Assembly (NCBI GenBank): GCA_022661535.1
Contig: JAKULF010000003.1
Location: 5,828,001 to 5,892,000 of the forward strand
DNA length: 64,000 bases
Source: Eutypa lata
Taxonomy: Eukaryota; Ascomycota; Sordariomycetes; Xylariales; Diatrypaceae
Direction of reading: 5' to 3'
Part shown: piece by piece, positions 25,702 through 36,391 of the stretch
Numbering within the stretch: the first letter of the stretch is position 1
Layout: each line of letters starts with the position of its first letter
Notes under the pieces: model-generated
Told to the model about the DNA's origin: nothing
The model's database searches: none
The model's input: the letters and a program-made list of their open reading frames with translations, nothing else
Translations under genes and position numbers: made by a program

Positions 25702-26045
25702 GCAAAACGGGTGCTCGCATTGGCAATCGTGGCTTGGCTACCTCTCTTGCCGCCAAGATCATCCGGAATGAAAGGTCAATCTTGTAGCTAGTTCTTGGAG
25801 AGTATTATTATATTCTCTTGGTCACGTCAGTTCTTGTTAGATGAACGCGGAAATTGTCGTGCGTTTCTTCATTTCGCGTCTATCGTCCTTAGAGAAATTA
25901 ACTTCCGTCTAGCTTATTAGAACTAGAAATGTGACCTCCATGTAATTAGGTCTTATAATGTTGAGATGGGCTTCTCATAGGCTGCCACGTAACAAACAGT
26001 CTGTTGACAATTCAATTAGATCCAGCTTTGACTATCGCCACATAC

Positions 26046-26719
26046 ATTTCCCCCGATCTGACGACGCTAGAGGTGAGTAACACAAGACCGAGAACTTACA
26101 CATGCACATTTTAAACATACCTTGATTCCGAGGACATTGATAACGCTGACCAAATTTCTTCGAATTCAAGTCGGTGATAACAGTGAACATCGTTTATCCC
26201 GGGCCTCTAGAAAATGGCCGGGCGTTCAGAGAGCTCTATTCCCCCTTTTACTCCGGATTCACGGAACAAATGATTGCTTGGACCAACTTGGGCACGGTTA
26301 TTCTACCTATATAGTCGAAGGGTCAATGGTGACCGGTAAACCGCACAATCAGTACAGCATATTAGCCAATTACCTACTAATAGATAACCCGAAGCTATCG
26401 ATTCACTCGGCTCCATGGCGCGGCAGCTTTTCCTCAACTCAACACATTCGCAATGCGATCGTATTTTCCGTGACCTATCCTCCCAGTGGTGACGATGAGG
26501 TGGCTTGAGCCGCCAACGCTTGGCCACTGGAAATGTGTAATAAATTTCTCAGCCCGAGGTTTCCGGGTACGAAATCATACCCACGGCGACGAGCTTTTGT
26601 TGGCTTTTTACGTGTACGAGAAGTGGCGCCATGAGCGGCTAATCGAACTCAGGAATAGTTATGATCCCCATACGTTGTTCAACAGGTTCCACGCTATTCC
26701 TAACAGCCTGTCAGATTAG
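26046..26719 (+). pseudogene. Relic of an FAD-linked (BBE-type) oxidase, C-terminal half
   Basis: Several frames together resemble the C-terminal substrate domain of berberine-bridge-type flavin oxidases: VITVNIVYPGPLENGRAF (about 26170-26225), followed by a TAG near 26314, then in another frame KPHNQYSILANYLLIDNP, and finally ERLIELRNSYDPHTLFNRFH just before a stop at 26719. The last resembles the LxxLKxxYDPxxxF ending of the family. No N-terminal FAD-binding domain is present. In-frame stops and frame changes make it a pseudogene. The family call is moderate to weak. Confidence 0.4.
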
Positions 26720-27047
26720 TCTTGAGCGTTTAGCTCAATATTGAATGGTATATGTGCTTATTATTATTATTTTCTGCACCTTCCCGTTTGGTAGACTAGA
26801 GTTTGATAGGCTAGATTAGGTTGAGAATATATTAAGGTACACACTTACCTATGTAGTGCTTAGAACCCCGAGCAGGGTTTTGCATCCCTTACAGGTGTAG
26901 TTGGATCACGATTGTGCACGTGATACTTGACACGTTACACAAGTCAACACAGCTTTTGTAGTTAAAGGACTTACGAGTAAAGACCGAAGGCTTGAATGAT
27001 GCTTACCTAATTCATGTGGCTTTGATGTTGCATAGGGGCAACCCACA
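26720..27047. other. Intergenic, no gene seen
   Basis: AT-rich, with no trace of the Rossmann N-terminus expected for the SDR fragment on the right. Confidence 0.45.
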
Positions 27048-27751
27048 CCTGTTTGTTATACATTTCAATGTGTCGGGGACGAGGAAGCTCGGGCTGCCAT
27101 GGATACCAACTTCTGGGATATGGTCGATGTAAGCAAGAGATGCCTACATATCATGAGGGAAGAGAACCCCAAGAACGGCCAGCAGGGTGGCGTGATTCTG
27201 AACGTGAGTTCTATGGGAGGCTTTACCGGTTATCCCGGACAAGCATTTTATCATGCCAGCAAGTTTGGCATAGAAGGATGGACCGAATCGGTAGCCAAGG
27301 AACTATCCAGCTCATGGAATAGTAAGATACTCCTCCTGCTGTTCCGTACGTCCTGATTATGAGTCTCAAATTCTAACGTGATTCAGTTCATCTGAGCAAC
27401 ATAGAGCCCGGCGGAGTGAAGACGAACTACGCAACGTCGTCTTTGAAACCCATGGCCAAAAGACACCCGGCCTACGCCGATCCTAGCTATCTCGCGAATC
27501 AATTGCTCACTCACATGAGAAGCGAGCAAGGCCGCGCTCTGTGGGCCGAGCCGAGCTCCCTGGCCACGGCTATGTACCTCATTGTTAGCCGCAGAAAGCG
27601 AATCCCGATCCGGGTTCCCTTGGGATCGGACTCCTGGGGCATGATTACCAAAGACCTCGAAAGTACGAAGAACGATTTGGACGAGGTGAAAGATATCAGC
27701 ATGTCCGTGGGTAATGCGAAACAGTTGGATATTATTAACTTCTTGGCGTAG
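27048..27751 (+). pseudogene. 5'-truncated short-chain dehydrogenase/reductase (SDR)
   Basis: Two exons, about 27048-27321 and 27387-27751, join in phase. The recognisable part starts EEARAAMDTNFWDMVDVSKR, then VILNVSSMGGFTGYPGQAF with the catalytic Ser, YHASK with the catalytic Tyr and Lys, and NIEPGGVKTNYA. It ends with a long C-terminal tail typical of NAD(P)-dependent fungal SDRs. The first 80 or so residues, with the TGxxxGxG cofactor loop and the NNAG motif, are absent upstream. The gene is therefore a fragment or has a rearranged 5' end. It lies 1.3 kb from the terpene cyclase, in a position suited to a tailoring enzyme. Confidence 0.6.
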
Positions 27752-28461
27752 TCTGAAAGAATGGAGCGGCTGTATACCTATAGATCTTATTGCAGCCCGG
27801 AATAATAAGATAGCATATTAAAAGTTTTGCAGTTTATGCCGGCATGTTCTGTCCCTGACGTCTTCGTTTCTTCGAATCAGATATCACGACCTAAGATCCT
27901 CTAAGGAAGTGTCATACGGCATGGCAAGTTAATGCCAAATTACATGATACCCTTATATATTACGATTCAAATAATACTTGCTTTTCAATCGCAATTAGTG
28001 ATTATTTTAGAATAAATAACACCAATATATGATTATTAGAATTGCACAATATTTTAAAACTTTGAGCTTCACTTACGTATATATCTATAGCACGATATGC
28101 TATCAAAGGTCGTATCAATTCTTTTGGCAGCAACTTTGATGGTTATACTCCAGGGGCTCAGGGGGCCAGGGGCTAATATCGGTCCTATGGTTTTAGCTAC
28201 ATGGTTTTGCAGCAAAATACACCAGAAGCTGTTCAATGAATTGAAATGTGTAGGAAGTTTAAATCATTTATTTATGATTTTCTGGTAGGCTTTATTCTAA
28301 CATAGTAAGTAGTTTGTGCCAGACCAGGTAGGAACTGAGATTATGCTCTTTGGGATTACTTTTGATAAATCCAAGCTCTATAATTTCTTTCCTCGATGTA
28401 AAATCCTCACGAAACATCATCAATCTCACTATTTTTCATGCAGTCAAATTGTTCTATAGGA
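27752..28461. other. AT-rich intergenic
   Basis: No supported gene. A 63-codon frame at 28097-28288 starts with a hydrophobic segment but has no other support. Confidence 0.45.
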
Positions 28462-31400
28462 TTACACGCCATAGTGAACATAAGGCACCCAATGCAACCC
28501 TGGAGTTGATTCCTCTTCTTCATCACTATCGCTGCAGAAAAGAATATCTCGTGGATCCCTATCTCGTCCCTCGTCTCTATCGTCACTGTTGCTCACCTCG
28601 GCTTCGGCCATCACTGTGTTCTGTCGCTTTCTTTGCAATACCCCGTCTTGGCGTTCTTTCCGAATCGCACTGGCAGTGCTTAGCCATTGGGACCTGAGCT
28701 CTTTAGTAGCCTTGTGAAGCCCTCGGCATACCGAATCATCGGTCATATCTCCGTTGCTCATTTCTTCATATGTGAGTCTAGCCACCTCCACGCAGGACTC
28801 ATCATTTACCTCCCATAACGTGCCAATCACGTGCCTAAATCCTATCAGTTGACAGGCACCGATGAGATGCGAGCTCTCATCGAGAAATTGTTGGTCTCTG
28901 ATCTGGCCGGTACTGCAGGCGGAAAGATAGGCAAGGAACGGGGGGTGTCGTCGGAGTTTCATTTCCTGTAAGACAGCTACAGTCAATGGATCTTCCTCCC
29001 AATCGTTCAGAAACAAGTAGCTTTTTAAAGGGTCTCTGTCTGTGTGGCCGTGACCGGCAAAGTGGAAAATTCGACAATGTTGCAAATGTGACAAGACATC
29101 GCGTTTGCGTCGTCCTGGTCTGATGGGCTCCAATCCCATTGTCTTGCAGATGTCGCCGAGCTTATCGACTTCTTTTTCGGCGAAATAGAGCTCGCTGCAT
29201 TTGGGTGTGTGCCTCATTCCGATTAGTAACGCTTCACTTAGAGCTGACGGTTCTGGTCGGACCCGTCTTCGACTGTGTACGATAGACCTGACGGATACGC
29301 TGTATGACGACATGACCCGGTCGAGCACTGATTGGGTAGAACCATCACGATGGATTCCTGCTGCGTGGAGTGGGAATTTTCTGAGTGGTCCGGTAGGGAT
29401 CCACCATACGTGAGGCATGTCCTCGTTGACGGATGGGTGTAGGAAGCCCAGCTCTTCTAAAACCGGTTCCGCAACCTTTCCCCAAAGCCATTCCAAATCA
29501 ACTCGGCGTGCTATGTGGTTTGTTTCTATCCTCCTTTCCAGGTCGTACATGTTTAGGTGAGGCAACGCTTTCGTTTTGACATTATTTTGCGTGAGTATAA
29601 TCGCATCGCACCTGTACTTGCTAACATTGATGATGACGATAGGCCCGCGTTCCGCCGCAGCTCTTCTTTGGACCGAAGTAGGCGCCCGCAAAAAGTCCTC
29701 AAAGCCAACAAGACTTCGAACCTGCTCTATAACCTTCTCCATCTCGTGACCTGAGTCACTACGCCGACCTACTTGTTTGTATCGGTCTGGTCCTCCCATG
29801 TCGCTCCAAGCTGAGGTGCCATGATCGGCTGCTTGGAGGAGGCTATCTCGCAAACGAGCAAATTGGTCTGCCAAACCGGGGTGGCTTTCTTGCAGGTCCG
29901 CGAGATCTGTGCGCAAGTCCTCAATCGAATGAGCTAGCACACTGCGACCGTTTTCGAGCAGATCTAACGCGACCAAAGGCCCCTTTCGTGCATTCAGGGC
30001 CACTGCTACAGCATCAGATGACAGGCCATGAATCTTGGTAAGAATATGTTGCTTGTCAACACTTGTGAGCGACCTTAAGGCCAGGGTCGGGATGAGGTCA
30101 ATGGTGATAGTAGAAGCTTCGAAAGCGGTTTCCCAGTCCAATTTGAGGGCACCAAGCCAGACAACTCGCTTCCCAGCGTCTAAACGGTCACGAACAGGAG
30201 CATTTGGCTGAACCAAGGCGGATTGGTAGTGTATAATTGCATTGTTGAGACCGGATGGTTCATCCGTCGAGAGATAGTGGTCGGTCCACCAAATTTCCAG
30301 CTCGATCAATCGAGATGCTCGTCTCGGGTGATCGTTCGGGGTTTCCTCCAGATCTTTTGTGGCGGACTCTATGCGGTCTTTTATGACTTCTTCCGGCGGG
30401 TAGTCTTCTTTCCGTATGTCGGTGGTTGATTGCACTTCATTTCGACGCTTCAAGTACCATTCCAACATTCTTAAATATTCTGCTCGTGGTGCTATGCCAA
30501 CTGCTTCTTCGGCGAGTTGAATGGCATCGTCGAGATCAACAATGCGCTCAAGTCTTGAGTACCTTGCGTGGATATAAGTGGATAGACTGAATAACCGTCT
30601 TGCCCGGGCAGGATGGTCGTGGGAAGTGCATGTAAGAGCTTCTCTGCAAAGTAGAATTGCATCCTGGAGATCTGCTATAGCGGATGTTCTGAAGTACCTG
30701 TCACGGAGGGAAGCTCCTAAATTATGCAACATAGCCCCTTTATCTTTGTCTGCTGGGATTGATGCGACAGCTTCTCGTTTGAGGCGGATTGCTTCGTCTA
30801 GATCAGCGCTCCTACCTAGTCTGTTATATCTAGCAGTGAGCCATACTCCAATTTCTGCCAATATTGTGCTCCGTTCATGTTGAGACCCAGGAGTGGTTTG
30901 TAGTAATGCTTCCTTCAAGAGTCGAATTGCGTCATCACAGTCAGATATAACCCTTTTTCTATAATATCTCTTGCCAAGAGCAGCCCCCAAGAGATGTAAT
31001 CGTCTCAAGAGATTTGTATCATTTCCCCCTGGTTCCACGTTAATCGCTTCTTGTAAAGATCGAATGGCTTCATCAATGTCAGTGACGCCCCCGAGTTTGC
31101 CATACCTCCTCAAAAGAAAGCTTCCGAGTTGCGTCAACCGCTCAACTCGATCAGGGATGTCTGCTTCTGGAATTACGTATATAGCTTCTTTTGTCGCCGT
31201 TATTGCTTGATCAAGGTCAGAGAGGGTGCCTGTTGCATCATATCTCGTCCCAAGGTACCTTGCAAGGTAACCCTGTCTGACCGCTCGCCAAGAATTAGAT
31301 TGTCTTGAAGTCAGCTGAACTGATAACTGTGCAGCCCGGATAGCTTCGTCGAGGTCAGCTGCCTCTCCTCGCCTTATATACATGATATAATGGTGCATCC

Positions 31401-31503
31401 CATTGTTGGTTTGATCCTGTGCGTCAGTCGACTCCAGATATCTCGAAGCCTTGTCGACGGCTTGTTTTGTAGCATTGAAAGCTCTCTTTACAATATTGAC
31501 CAT
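28462..31503 (-). CDS. TPR-CHAT protein (caspase-family protease-like)
   Basis: Single open frame of 1013 residues. The N-terminal half (about 40-360) is a tandem array of TPR-like helical repeats with the recurring core (D)LDEAI-x(5)-EA and about 50-residue spacing, for example SDLDQAITATKEAI, TDIDEAIRSLQEAI and ADLDEAIRLKREAV. After a helical linker comes a CHAT domain, starting near HVWWIPTGPLRKFPLHAAG. The presumed catalytic His is in HFAGHGHTD (about residue 815) and the Cys in YLSACSTGQ (about 860), both intact. CHAT domains belong to the caspase/separase clan. TPR-CHAT proteins occur in bacterial defence and are expanded in fungi. The substrate is unknown, and no gasdermin-like gene is visible beside it. 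The acidic C-terminal tail is Asp/Glu-rich. Confidence 0.85.
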   Translation of the reverse strand: MVNIVKRAFNATKQAVDKASRYLESTDAQDQTNNGMHHYIMYIRRGEAADLDEAIRAAQLSVQLTSRQSNSWRAVRQGYLARYLGTRYDATGTLSDLDQAITATKEAIYVIPEADIPDRVERLTQLGSFLLRRYGKLGGVTDIDEAIRSLQEAINVEPGGNDTNLLRRLHLLGAALGKRYYRKRVISDCDDAIRLLKEALLQTTPGSQHERSTILAEIGVWLTARYNRLGRSADLDEAIRLKREAVASIPADKDKGAMLHNLGASLRDRYFRTSAIADLQDAILLCREALTCTSHDHPARARRLFSLSTYIHARYSRLERIVDLDDAIQLAEEAVGIAPRAEYLRMLEWYLKRRNEVQSTTDIRKEDYPPEEVIKDRIESATKDLEETPNDHPRRASRLIELEIWWTDHYLSTDEPSGLNNAIIHYQSALVQPNAPVRDRLDAGKRVVWLGALKLDWETAFEASTITIDLIPTLALRSLTSVDKQHILTKIHGLSSDAVAVALNARKGPLVALDLLENGRSVLAHSIEDLRTDLADLQESHPGLADQFARLRDSLLQAADHGTSAWSDMGGPDRYKQVGRRSDSGHEMEKVIEQVRSLVGFEDFLRAPTSVQRRAAAERGPIVIINVSKYRCDAIILTQNNVKTKALPHLNMYDLERRIETNHIARRVDLEWLWGKVAEPVLEELGFLHPSVNEDMPHVWWIPTGPLRKFPLHAAGIHRDGSTQSVLDRVMSSYSVSVRSIVHSRRRVRPEPSALSEALLIGMRHTPKCSELYFAEKEVDKLGDICKTMGLEPIRPGRRKRDVLSHLQHCRIFHFAGHGHTDRDPLKSYLFLNDWEEDPLTVAVLQEMKLRRHPPFLAYLSACSTGQIRDQQFLDESSHLIGACQLIGFRHVIGTLWEVNDESCVEVARLTYEEMSNGDMTDDSVCRGLHKATKELRSQWLSTASAIRKERQDGVLQRKRQNTVMAEAEVSNSDDRDEGRDRDPRDILFCSDSDEEEESTPGLHWVPYVHYGV

Positions 31504-32004
31504 TTTGTATCAGTTCACTCTAGCAGGTCTTAGGAGTATTGTCAATGTGAAGAATTCATAGTCCGAAAACATCAACATGATTTGGGACAGTTGCGAGAGC
31601 TGCCAAGATACGAGCGAGGAAATACCTATTAGATACGTGACCTACATTCCGTAGTGAGCATCCTAGCTATGCGGGGTAAGAATCGAGGCGCTGATAACCT
31701 TAGTTGGCCAATCAGTGTGCCCTCGTTTTGCGGAAATAGTCAGACCGAAAGGCTGTCGTTTCGACTTTCTTCTATCCACGCAAAATCTCTCCAAAGGTCT
31801 CTCAATGGAAGGAAATAATTGAAATATCCCCTGTCAAGTCACTTGGAATGTACAAACCAATCACGATAGCCCCACCTTCTTTCTCTTCTGTGATGTTTCT
31901 ATAATCACCAGTACATCCAGGGGTTCATCTGGGTGAGTACTGGCTATAGTAGCCAAATATTAATTTGGGAGTTGGGATGATGGAACACCTCAATAATTTG
32001 ATAG
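31504..32004. other. 5' flank of the TPR-CHAT gene
   Basis: No gene seen. Presumed promoter of the minus-strand CHAT gene. Confidence 0.45.
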
Positions 32005-32178
32005 GGCCTTCTGGTAGTCAGTATGTATATACATAAGTAGTAACCGATATTGATATCGTATAATTTGAATAATTAGAGGTTTATATTGATTCTTATAAAA
32101 TAATCATTTATTAGCATTAAATAAGGGGGTATTACTAGAATGGTAATATCCAAGGGTGTATATTACTTGATTTGGCAC
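32005..32178 (+). repeat. Dispersed AT-rich repeat, copy B
   Basis: Homologous to 12450-12631, with the same end motifs (GGGCCTTCT at the left, TTTGGCAC at the right) and the same order of internal blocks. Relative to copy A it shows many C-to-T and G-to-A differences (for example TCTGG to TTTGA, and TTGGTTC to TTGATTC), consistent with ageing or RIP. Confidence 0.75.
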
Positions 32179-32611
32179 TGACCTGATTGTTATTACTTAA
32201 CATACAATAGTTGAGGATGAAGAACTTAGTAACTCGGTCTAAGATTTGGTAAAAGATCGGGGGTTCAAACGTTATTAGTCTGAACGTGTCAGGAATCGGG
32301 GTGCGATTTGGTGTATTGCTATCTGGTCTGCGATGACTGCAGCTATGTTGTTGACTATGTAGGTATGCAGGTTATTGGTAGCTGCGGAGCAGCCCAAATA
32401 CATACAATTCTAAAGCCCTGGGTGCCTAGGGCATCCTTCGGATCCCTAGGGCCACCACCCTTCATCATTTAGGCCACCATTATATGACCCTATCTGCTGA
32501 CAGAACGCTTATTATGACTTATATTCCTACACGCGGAAAAGGGACAAGGGGGGAATGAAGAGTACGCAACTACGTAGCCGATCCTATTACCAGCTTCTAA
32601 GATTAAAACGT

Positions 32612-32644
<33 letters not shown>

Positions 32645-32685
32645 AGCACTATGCTACATCTACTCTATGATCTATTCACATCTGT
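32179..32685. other. Intergenic with microsatellite
   Basis: No gene. Contains the CA/TA microsatellite at 32612-32644 and the 3' flank of the ferric reductase. Confidence 0.5.
32612..32644. repeat. Compound (CA)n(TA)n microsatellite
   Basis: A perfect CA run is followed directly by a TA run. Confidence 0.9.
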
Positions 32686-35402
32686 CTACCAGTTAAAACT
32701 CTCCTCAAAATACTCTATCGAAGACGGCGACGGCGCGCGACCCCGCCCCAGCAAATCAACAACGGCCTTCCTCGCATCATCCGCCATCCTCGCCGGGCCA
32801 CACGCCACCACAGCGAGACGGTCCCCATCTCCGAGCTCGCGCACGGCATCCTCCACCTCATCGCGGGCGTCAGGCCGGCCGTGGCGGACGTGAAAGCCCT
32901 TCGACGGCAGCTCTTCGGAAGCCAGCTGGAACGACAGCGAGTCCTCCACCACCCCCACCTCATCGGCGTCTCCGCCTGCTGCTGCTGCTGCTGCCACTGC
33001 TGCTCCCCCCGTGACGTAGACGTCCAGGGACAGCGGTGCGAACCCGTTGTCCCGGGCGCGGAAATATTCCCGGAGGTCTTCCCGGAGAACAGACGACGCA
33101 AAAGCGGTCTCGCGGACCGCCCACACGATGTGTATACGGCGCCGCTGCCGTCTCGTCGCCGTCGTTGTCGTGGCTAGGAGCGTGTCGAGGTAGCTGAGCG
33201 GCACGACGATGCCGCTGCCGCCGACGACGAAGAGGAGACTGTCGAAGCGGTGGAAGGGCTGGGTGTGCCCGTAGGGCCCCTCGACGATGACCCGAAGGGA
33301 TGCCGGCCGGGGCCACTCGGGAGCGGCTGCCGCGCGCTGGGCCAGACGCCGCGTGGAGCTGTCGTAGGGCCGGATGAGGAAGTTCATGGTGGGTTCCGCT
33401 GTTCTCGAGGGGCTGCTGCTGTCCTTCCCGGACCCGCTTAGAAGCGAGGTCTCCTCTCCCGTTTCGTCGTAGCTTCGGCGGACGTCCATCTCCGTGTCGG
33501 AGGAGTGGGGCGTGTGGATCGATGATACCGTGAACGGGTGGCTCTCCCAAAAGCGCACGTCATCCAGGAGGTGGAGGTAGTAGAAGGTCCCCGGCTGAGG
33601 ACGGTAAAAGCTGGTGCTGTACGGGATGGAGAGACGCACTATGTTGGCGTTTTCGTCGTAGGTGGCCTTGGCTTTGCTGTTCCAGAACTTGATGTTGAAG
33701 GCTAAGGTGCGCAGGACCCTCAGAGCCCGATCTAGGAGCCATATAAATACACATACCCATACGATTTGATAATACCGGGCGCCGAAGACAGATACGTGAC
33801 TATGAAGTGGTTAGGAGAGAGCATGGCTGGCATAGGGGGACGGATGAAGACTTACCCCCACATAGTAGCGAGTATGATCACAGAGAACACAATGTGGATG
33901 ATTAGAAACGCCTCATAGACGTTGCGGCGCATCCAGTAGAGCGAAAAGGGCAGCAATAGAGACATCAATATCGTTGCCTACTAATTTGTTAGCCCGGGAT
34001 AGGATTTCCATGTCTAGATGTCTTACGATTTCTCCAGTTGTCCACCACATTTCCTGCCAATACGCAATAAACCCCTCCCAACCTGTTCCTAGCGCATAGT
34101 TAGAATTGCCACTGAACCCATGAGAGCGCTGTACATACTATCGAAGACCAACACAGTGTACCCAACGGAATGCACAATGGCCTGGACGGTAGCGACTCTA
34201 GCAACCCAGCGGTGGAAGTTATTGTATGTCCCGAAGTCCCACCCAGTCAGCCACATCAGCAAATTGTTGCGCATGCCAAAGAGCCAGATAAGAGGGAAGT
34301 TGGCAAAGGATATGATGCCGGTCCGATCCGATACGTAGCGCCACCCTTGGGTGAACACCTCCGGGAAGCTGCATTGGCTGTTAGTCAGGTGCTGGAGATG
34401 GTAATCACCAGAAGAACATGTCTCACTATAAATTTCCAGGGAACACACGATAGCCCTGAGTGCAGAAGACGATGTTCATGACGACGAATGCTAAGATGGT
34501 GAGGCTCTGGATTCTGGGCGGTACTGTGTACCACCCAAAGGGTTGCGAACTTCGATAGCCAAACGTCGCGGGTAGCGTAACGTAGCGCTTCAGCCACGTA
34601 GAGAGACGGGGCCGGCGCCGCTGGGAGCTATCGCTAATAGGGGAGCCGTCCTCCCCTATCTCTTCTTGGGGAACCGTTTTCCAACCCTGGGGTTTAAACG
34701 CTATAATACGACTGAGGGCTACATAAGCCCGGCTAAATAAGCCAATCGCTATGACGATACCCCAAAAGACAAACATGGCGAACCTATGCCCCAGTTAGAG
34801 TCATGTGTGTGCATAGCTAAATCGAAATGGATTGGTGAGACGGACCCGTATAGAATATGACGGCTGTATGCATACGACCAGGAGTACTAGATATCATAAG
34901 CTAACTCCCCTATTGATCTCTAGGGTGCTATCACACATACGAGGGTATTGTAGGACAGGCCGAAGAACTCATCCGAGGCGATCACAGCCTCCGGGAACGG
35001 AGCCGCATCCTCCCACTCATCTTGCTGAAGCCGGCGCACACGTGAGATATCCTCATCTGTGTAGTTGCCGACGACATCATCGAATGGTGGGATGGTGGTT
35101 TGCTGGGACTTCTGGCATATAGCGTTGAGGTAATCAAGGCCCGCGTTCCGCTCATCGTCCGTGCAGTAGACCCGAATGCATAAGTATAGCGAGGTTAGTC
35201 CCAACGGGCTCTTGCACGACCGCACCTTCGGTAACGGCGACATGCCATCGGCGTCGGTAAACCTAATGGGACGGAGCGTCCACTGGCAGGCCTCGAAACA
35301 GGGCGCCCCCAAAGGCGTCCGGGCGCTGTCATCTGCCCCGACGGTACATGTTAAAAAGCCAGATGCGAGGAGCAATGCATAAATGAGGGGACGATGCAAC
35401 AT
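32686..35402 (-). CDS. Fre-type ferric-chelate reductase (membrane flavocytochrome)
   Basis: Reduces extracellular Fe(III)/Cu(II), passing electrons from NADPH through FAD and haem b. Exons from the right: 35402-about 34957 (or 34941), 34783-34427, 34368-34139, 34088-34027, 33977-33856 and 33799-32686. The exon 1 donor is uncertain. A signal peptide (LIYALLLASGFLTCTVG) precedes a Cys-containing ectodomain. Membrane spans follow, with the ferric-reductase core (GWRYVSDRTGIISFANFP; NFHRWVARVATVQAIVHSVGY; MSLLLPFSLYWMRRNVYEAF) and its haem-ligand histidines. The C-terminal exon has the FAD motif HPFTV, the NADPH motif VVGGSGI and CGP, and ends FEESFNW, as is usual for Fre proteins. An alanine run near 33000 comes from GCT/GCA repeats. 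Confidence 0.9.
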
Positions 35403-36391
35403 AGCGAAAACAGCCCCGCCGTCGAAGAGAAAAAAAGAAAGAAAGCAACGTTGAGGTTGCTCCGTCTATTGCTAGAACCGTTCGGAGTTCTCAAATGAAA
35501 TCTTGGTGGATGTTCGAGTCAGTCAGTGAGTGAGGGAAGCGAAATATCTAATCTAATCAATCTTATCAGATCATCTGATGAAAGCTGCCTAACTTAACCG
35601 GCCCATCAGACAGAATCTGACAAGGATGGAATCATGTGGGTCAAGATGATGTGGGGGTCGCTTCCTCTTCTTGTGCTATTCCTGTGAGGAACGGAAGAAA
35701 TGGACAATGGAGTATAACGTAGCGTTTGGAATATTGGGGTAGACAGAAACATGGACCTATCAATGTTCTATGTTGCATCATGTGGTAACCTTTAGGTAAG
35801 TATGTAGGTATGCATTTATTGAATAATTGTATATCAAGCAAATTAAACAATGCAATACGCAGTCTCGGCTTCTTTGAGCGTTGTTGCCGGTTCGGACCAT
35901 TTAGTTCTATATAGCTAGTAACAGCAGCAGTCTACGAAGTAATAACGTATTAGGATACCCGATCTTGATGTCTGCTCGTGGAGATCAAACTAGCTTGCTT
36001 ACGATCATCAGTACTAACAAAACGCATCTATGCATAGGCATATGACCATAGATACCGCATTGGTACTCAGCCCTAGAAATGCTTCGCTTTCAATGTTATG
36101 ATATCAGGCCAATGGTACTTTCGAATTATAGCTCGTTACGTAATGGCCAAGCATCGGTAATTTGGTTCATCAAGCAAATGAATTACGTCCAGTACATAGA
36201 TATAAAGGATGAGGCCGACGATGCATAAAGTTGATCTTGAAATCCTTGGGACTATCGTGCATTAAGAGGGAGCCCGCGTTGTAATTTAGTATTTCAGTCC
36301 ATGTCAGGGGCTAACCGTAGCGACCACGAACATGCAAGAGTAGAAAGCACATCAGAAGAACTCGATCATGCCTAAGCCTCATAAGAGTCTC
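35403..36391. other. Intergenic: ferric reductase promoter and PAN6 3' flank
   Basis: No gene. The left part is the upstream region of the ferric reductase and contains the GATA-factor site at 35563-35571. Confidence 0.5.
35563..35571 (-). promoter_or_regulatory. Iron-GATA-factor site (ATCTGATAA)
   Basis: On the minus strand this reads ATCTGATAA, a perfect match to the ATCWGATAA consensus bound by fungal iron-repressing GATA factors (SreA/SRE/Urbs1 type). It lies about 160 bp upstream of the ferric reductase start and points the same way. A one-off partial (ATCTGATG direction) overlaps it at about 35572-35580. It predicts repression of the gene when iron is plentiful. Confidence 0.55.

Noticed and set aside
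28097..28288. Small membrane or pore-forming partner of the TPR-CHAT gene
   Set aside because: A 63-codon frame with one hydrophobic start and nothing else. No gasdermin-like features.
33722..33770. Possible intron in the last ferric-reductase exon (GTATGTG donor, CTCCTAG acceptor)
   Set aside because: Reading straight through gives VWVCVFIWLLDRALRVLR, the expected membrane-span-to-FAD-domain link, so there is no intron here.
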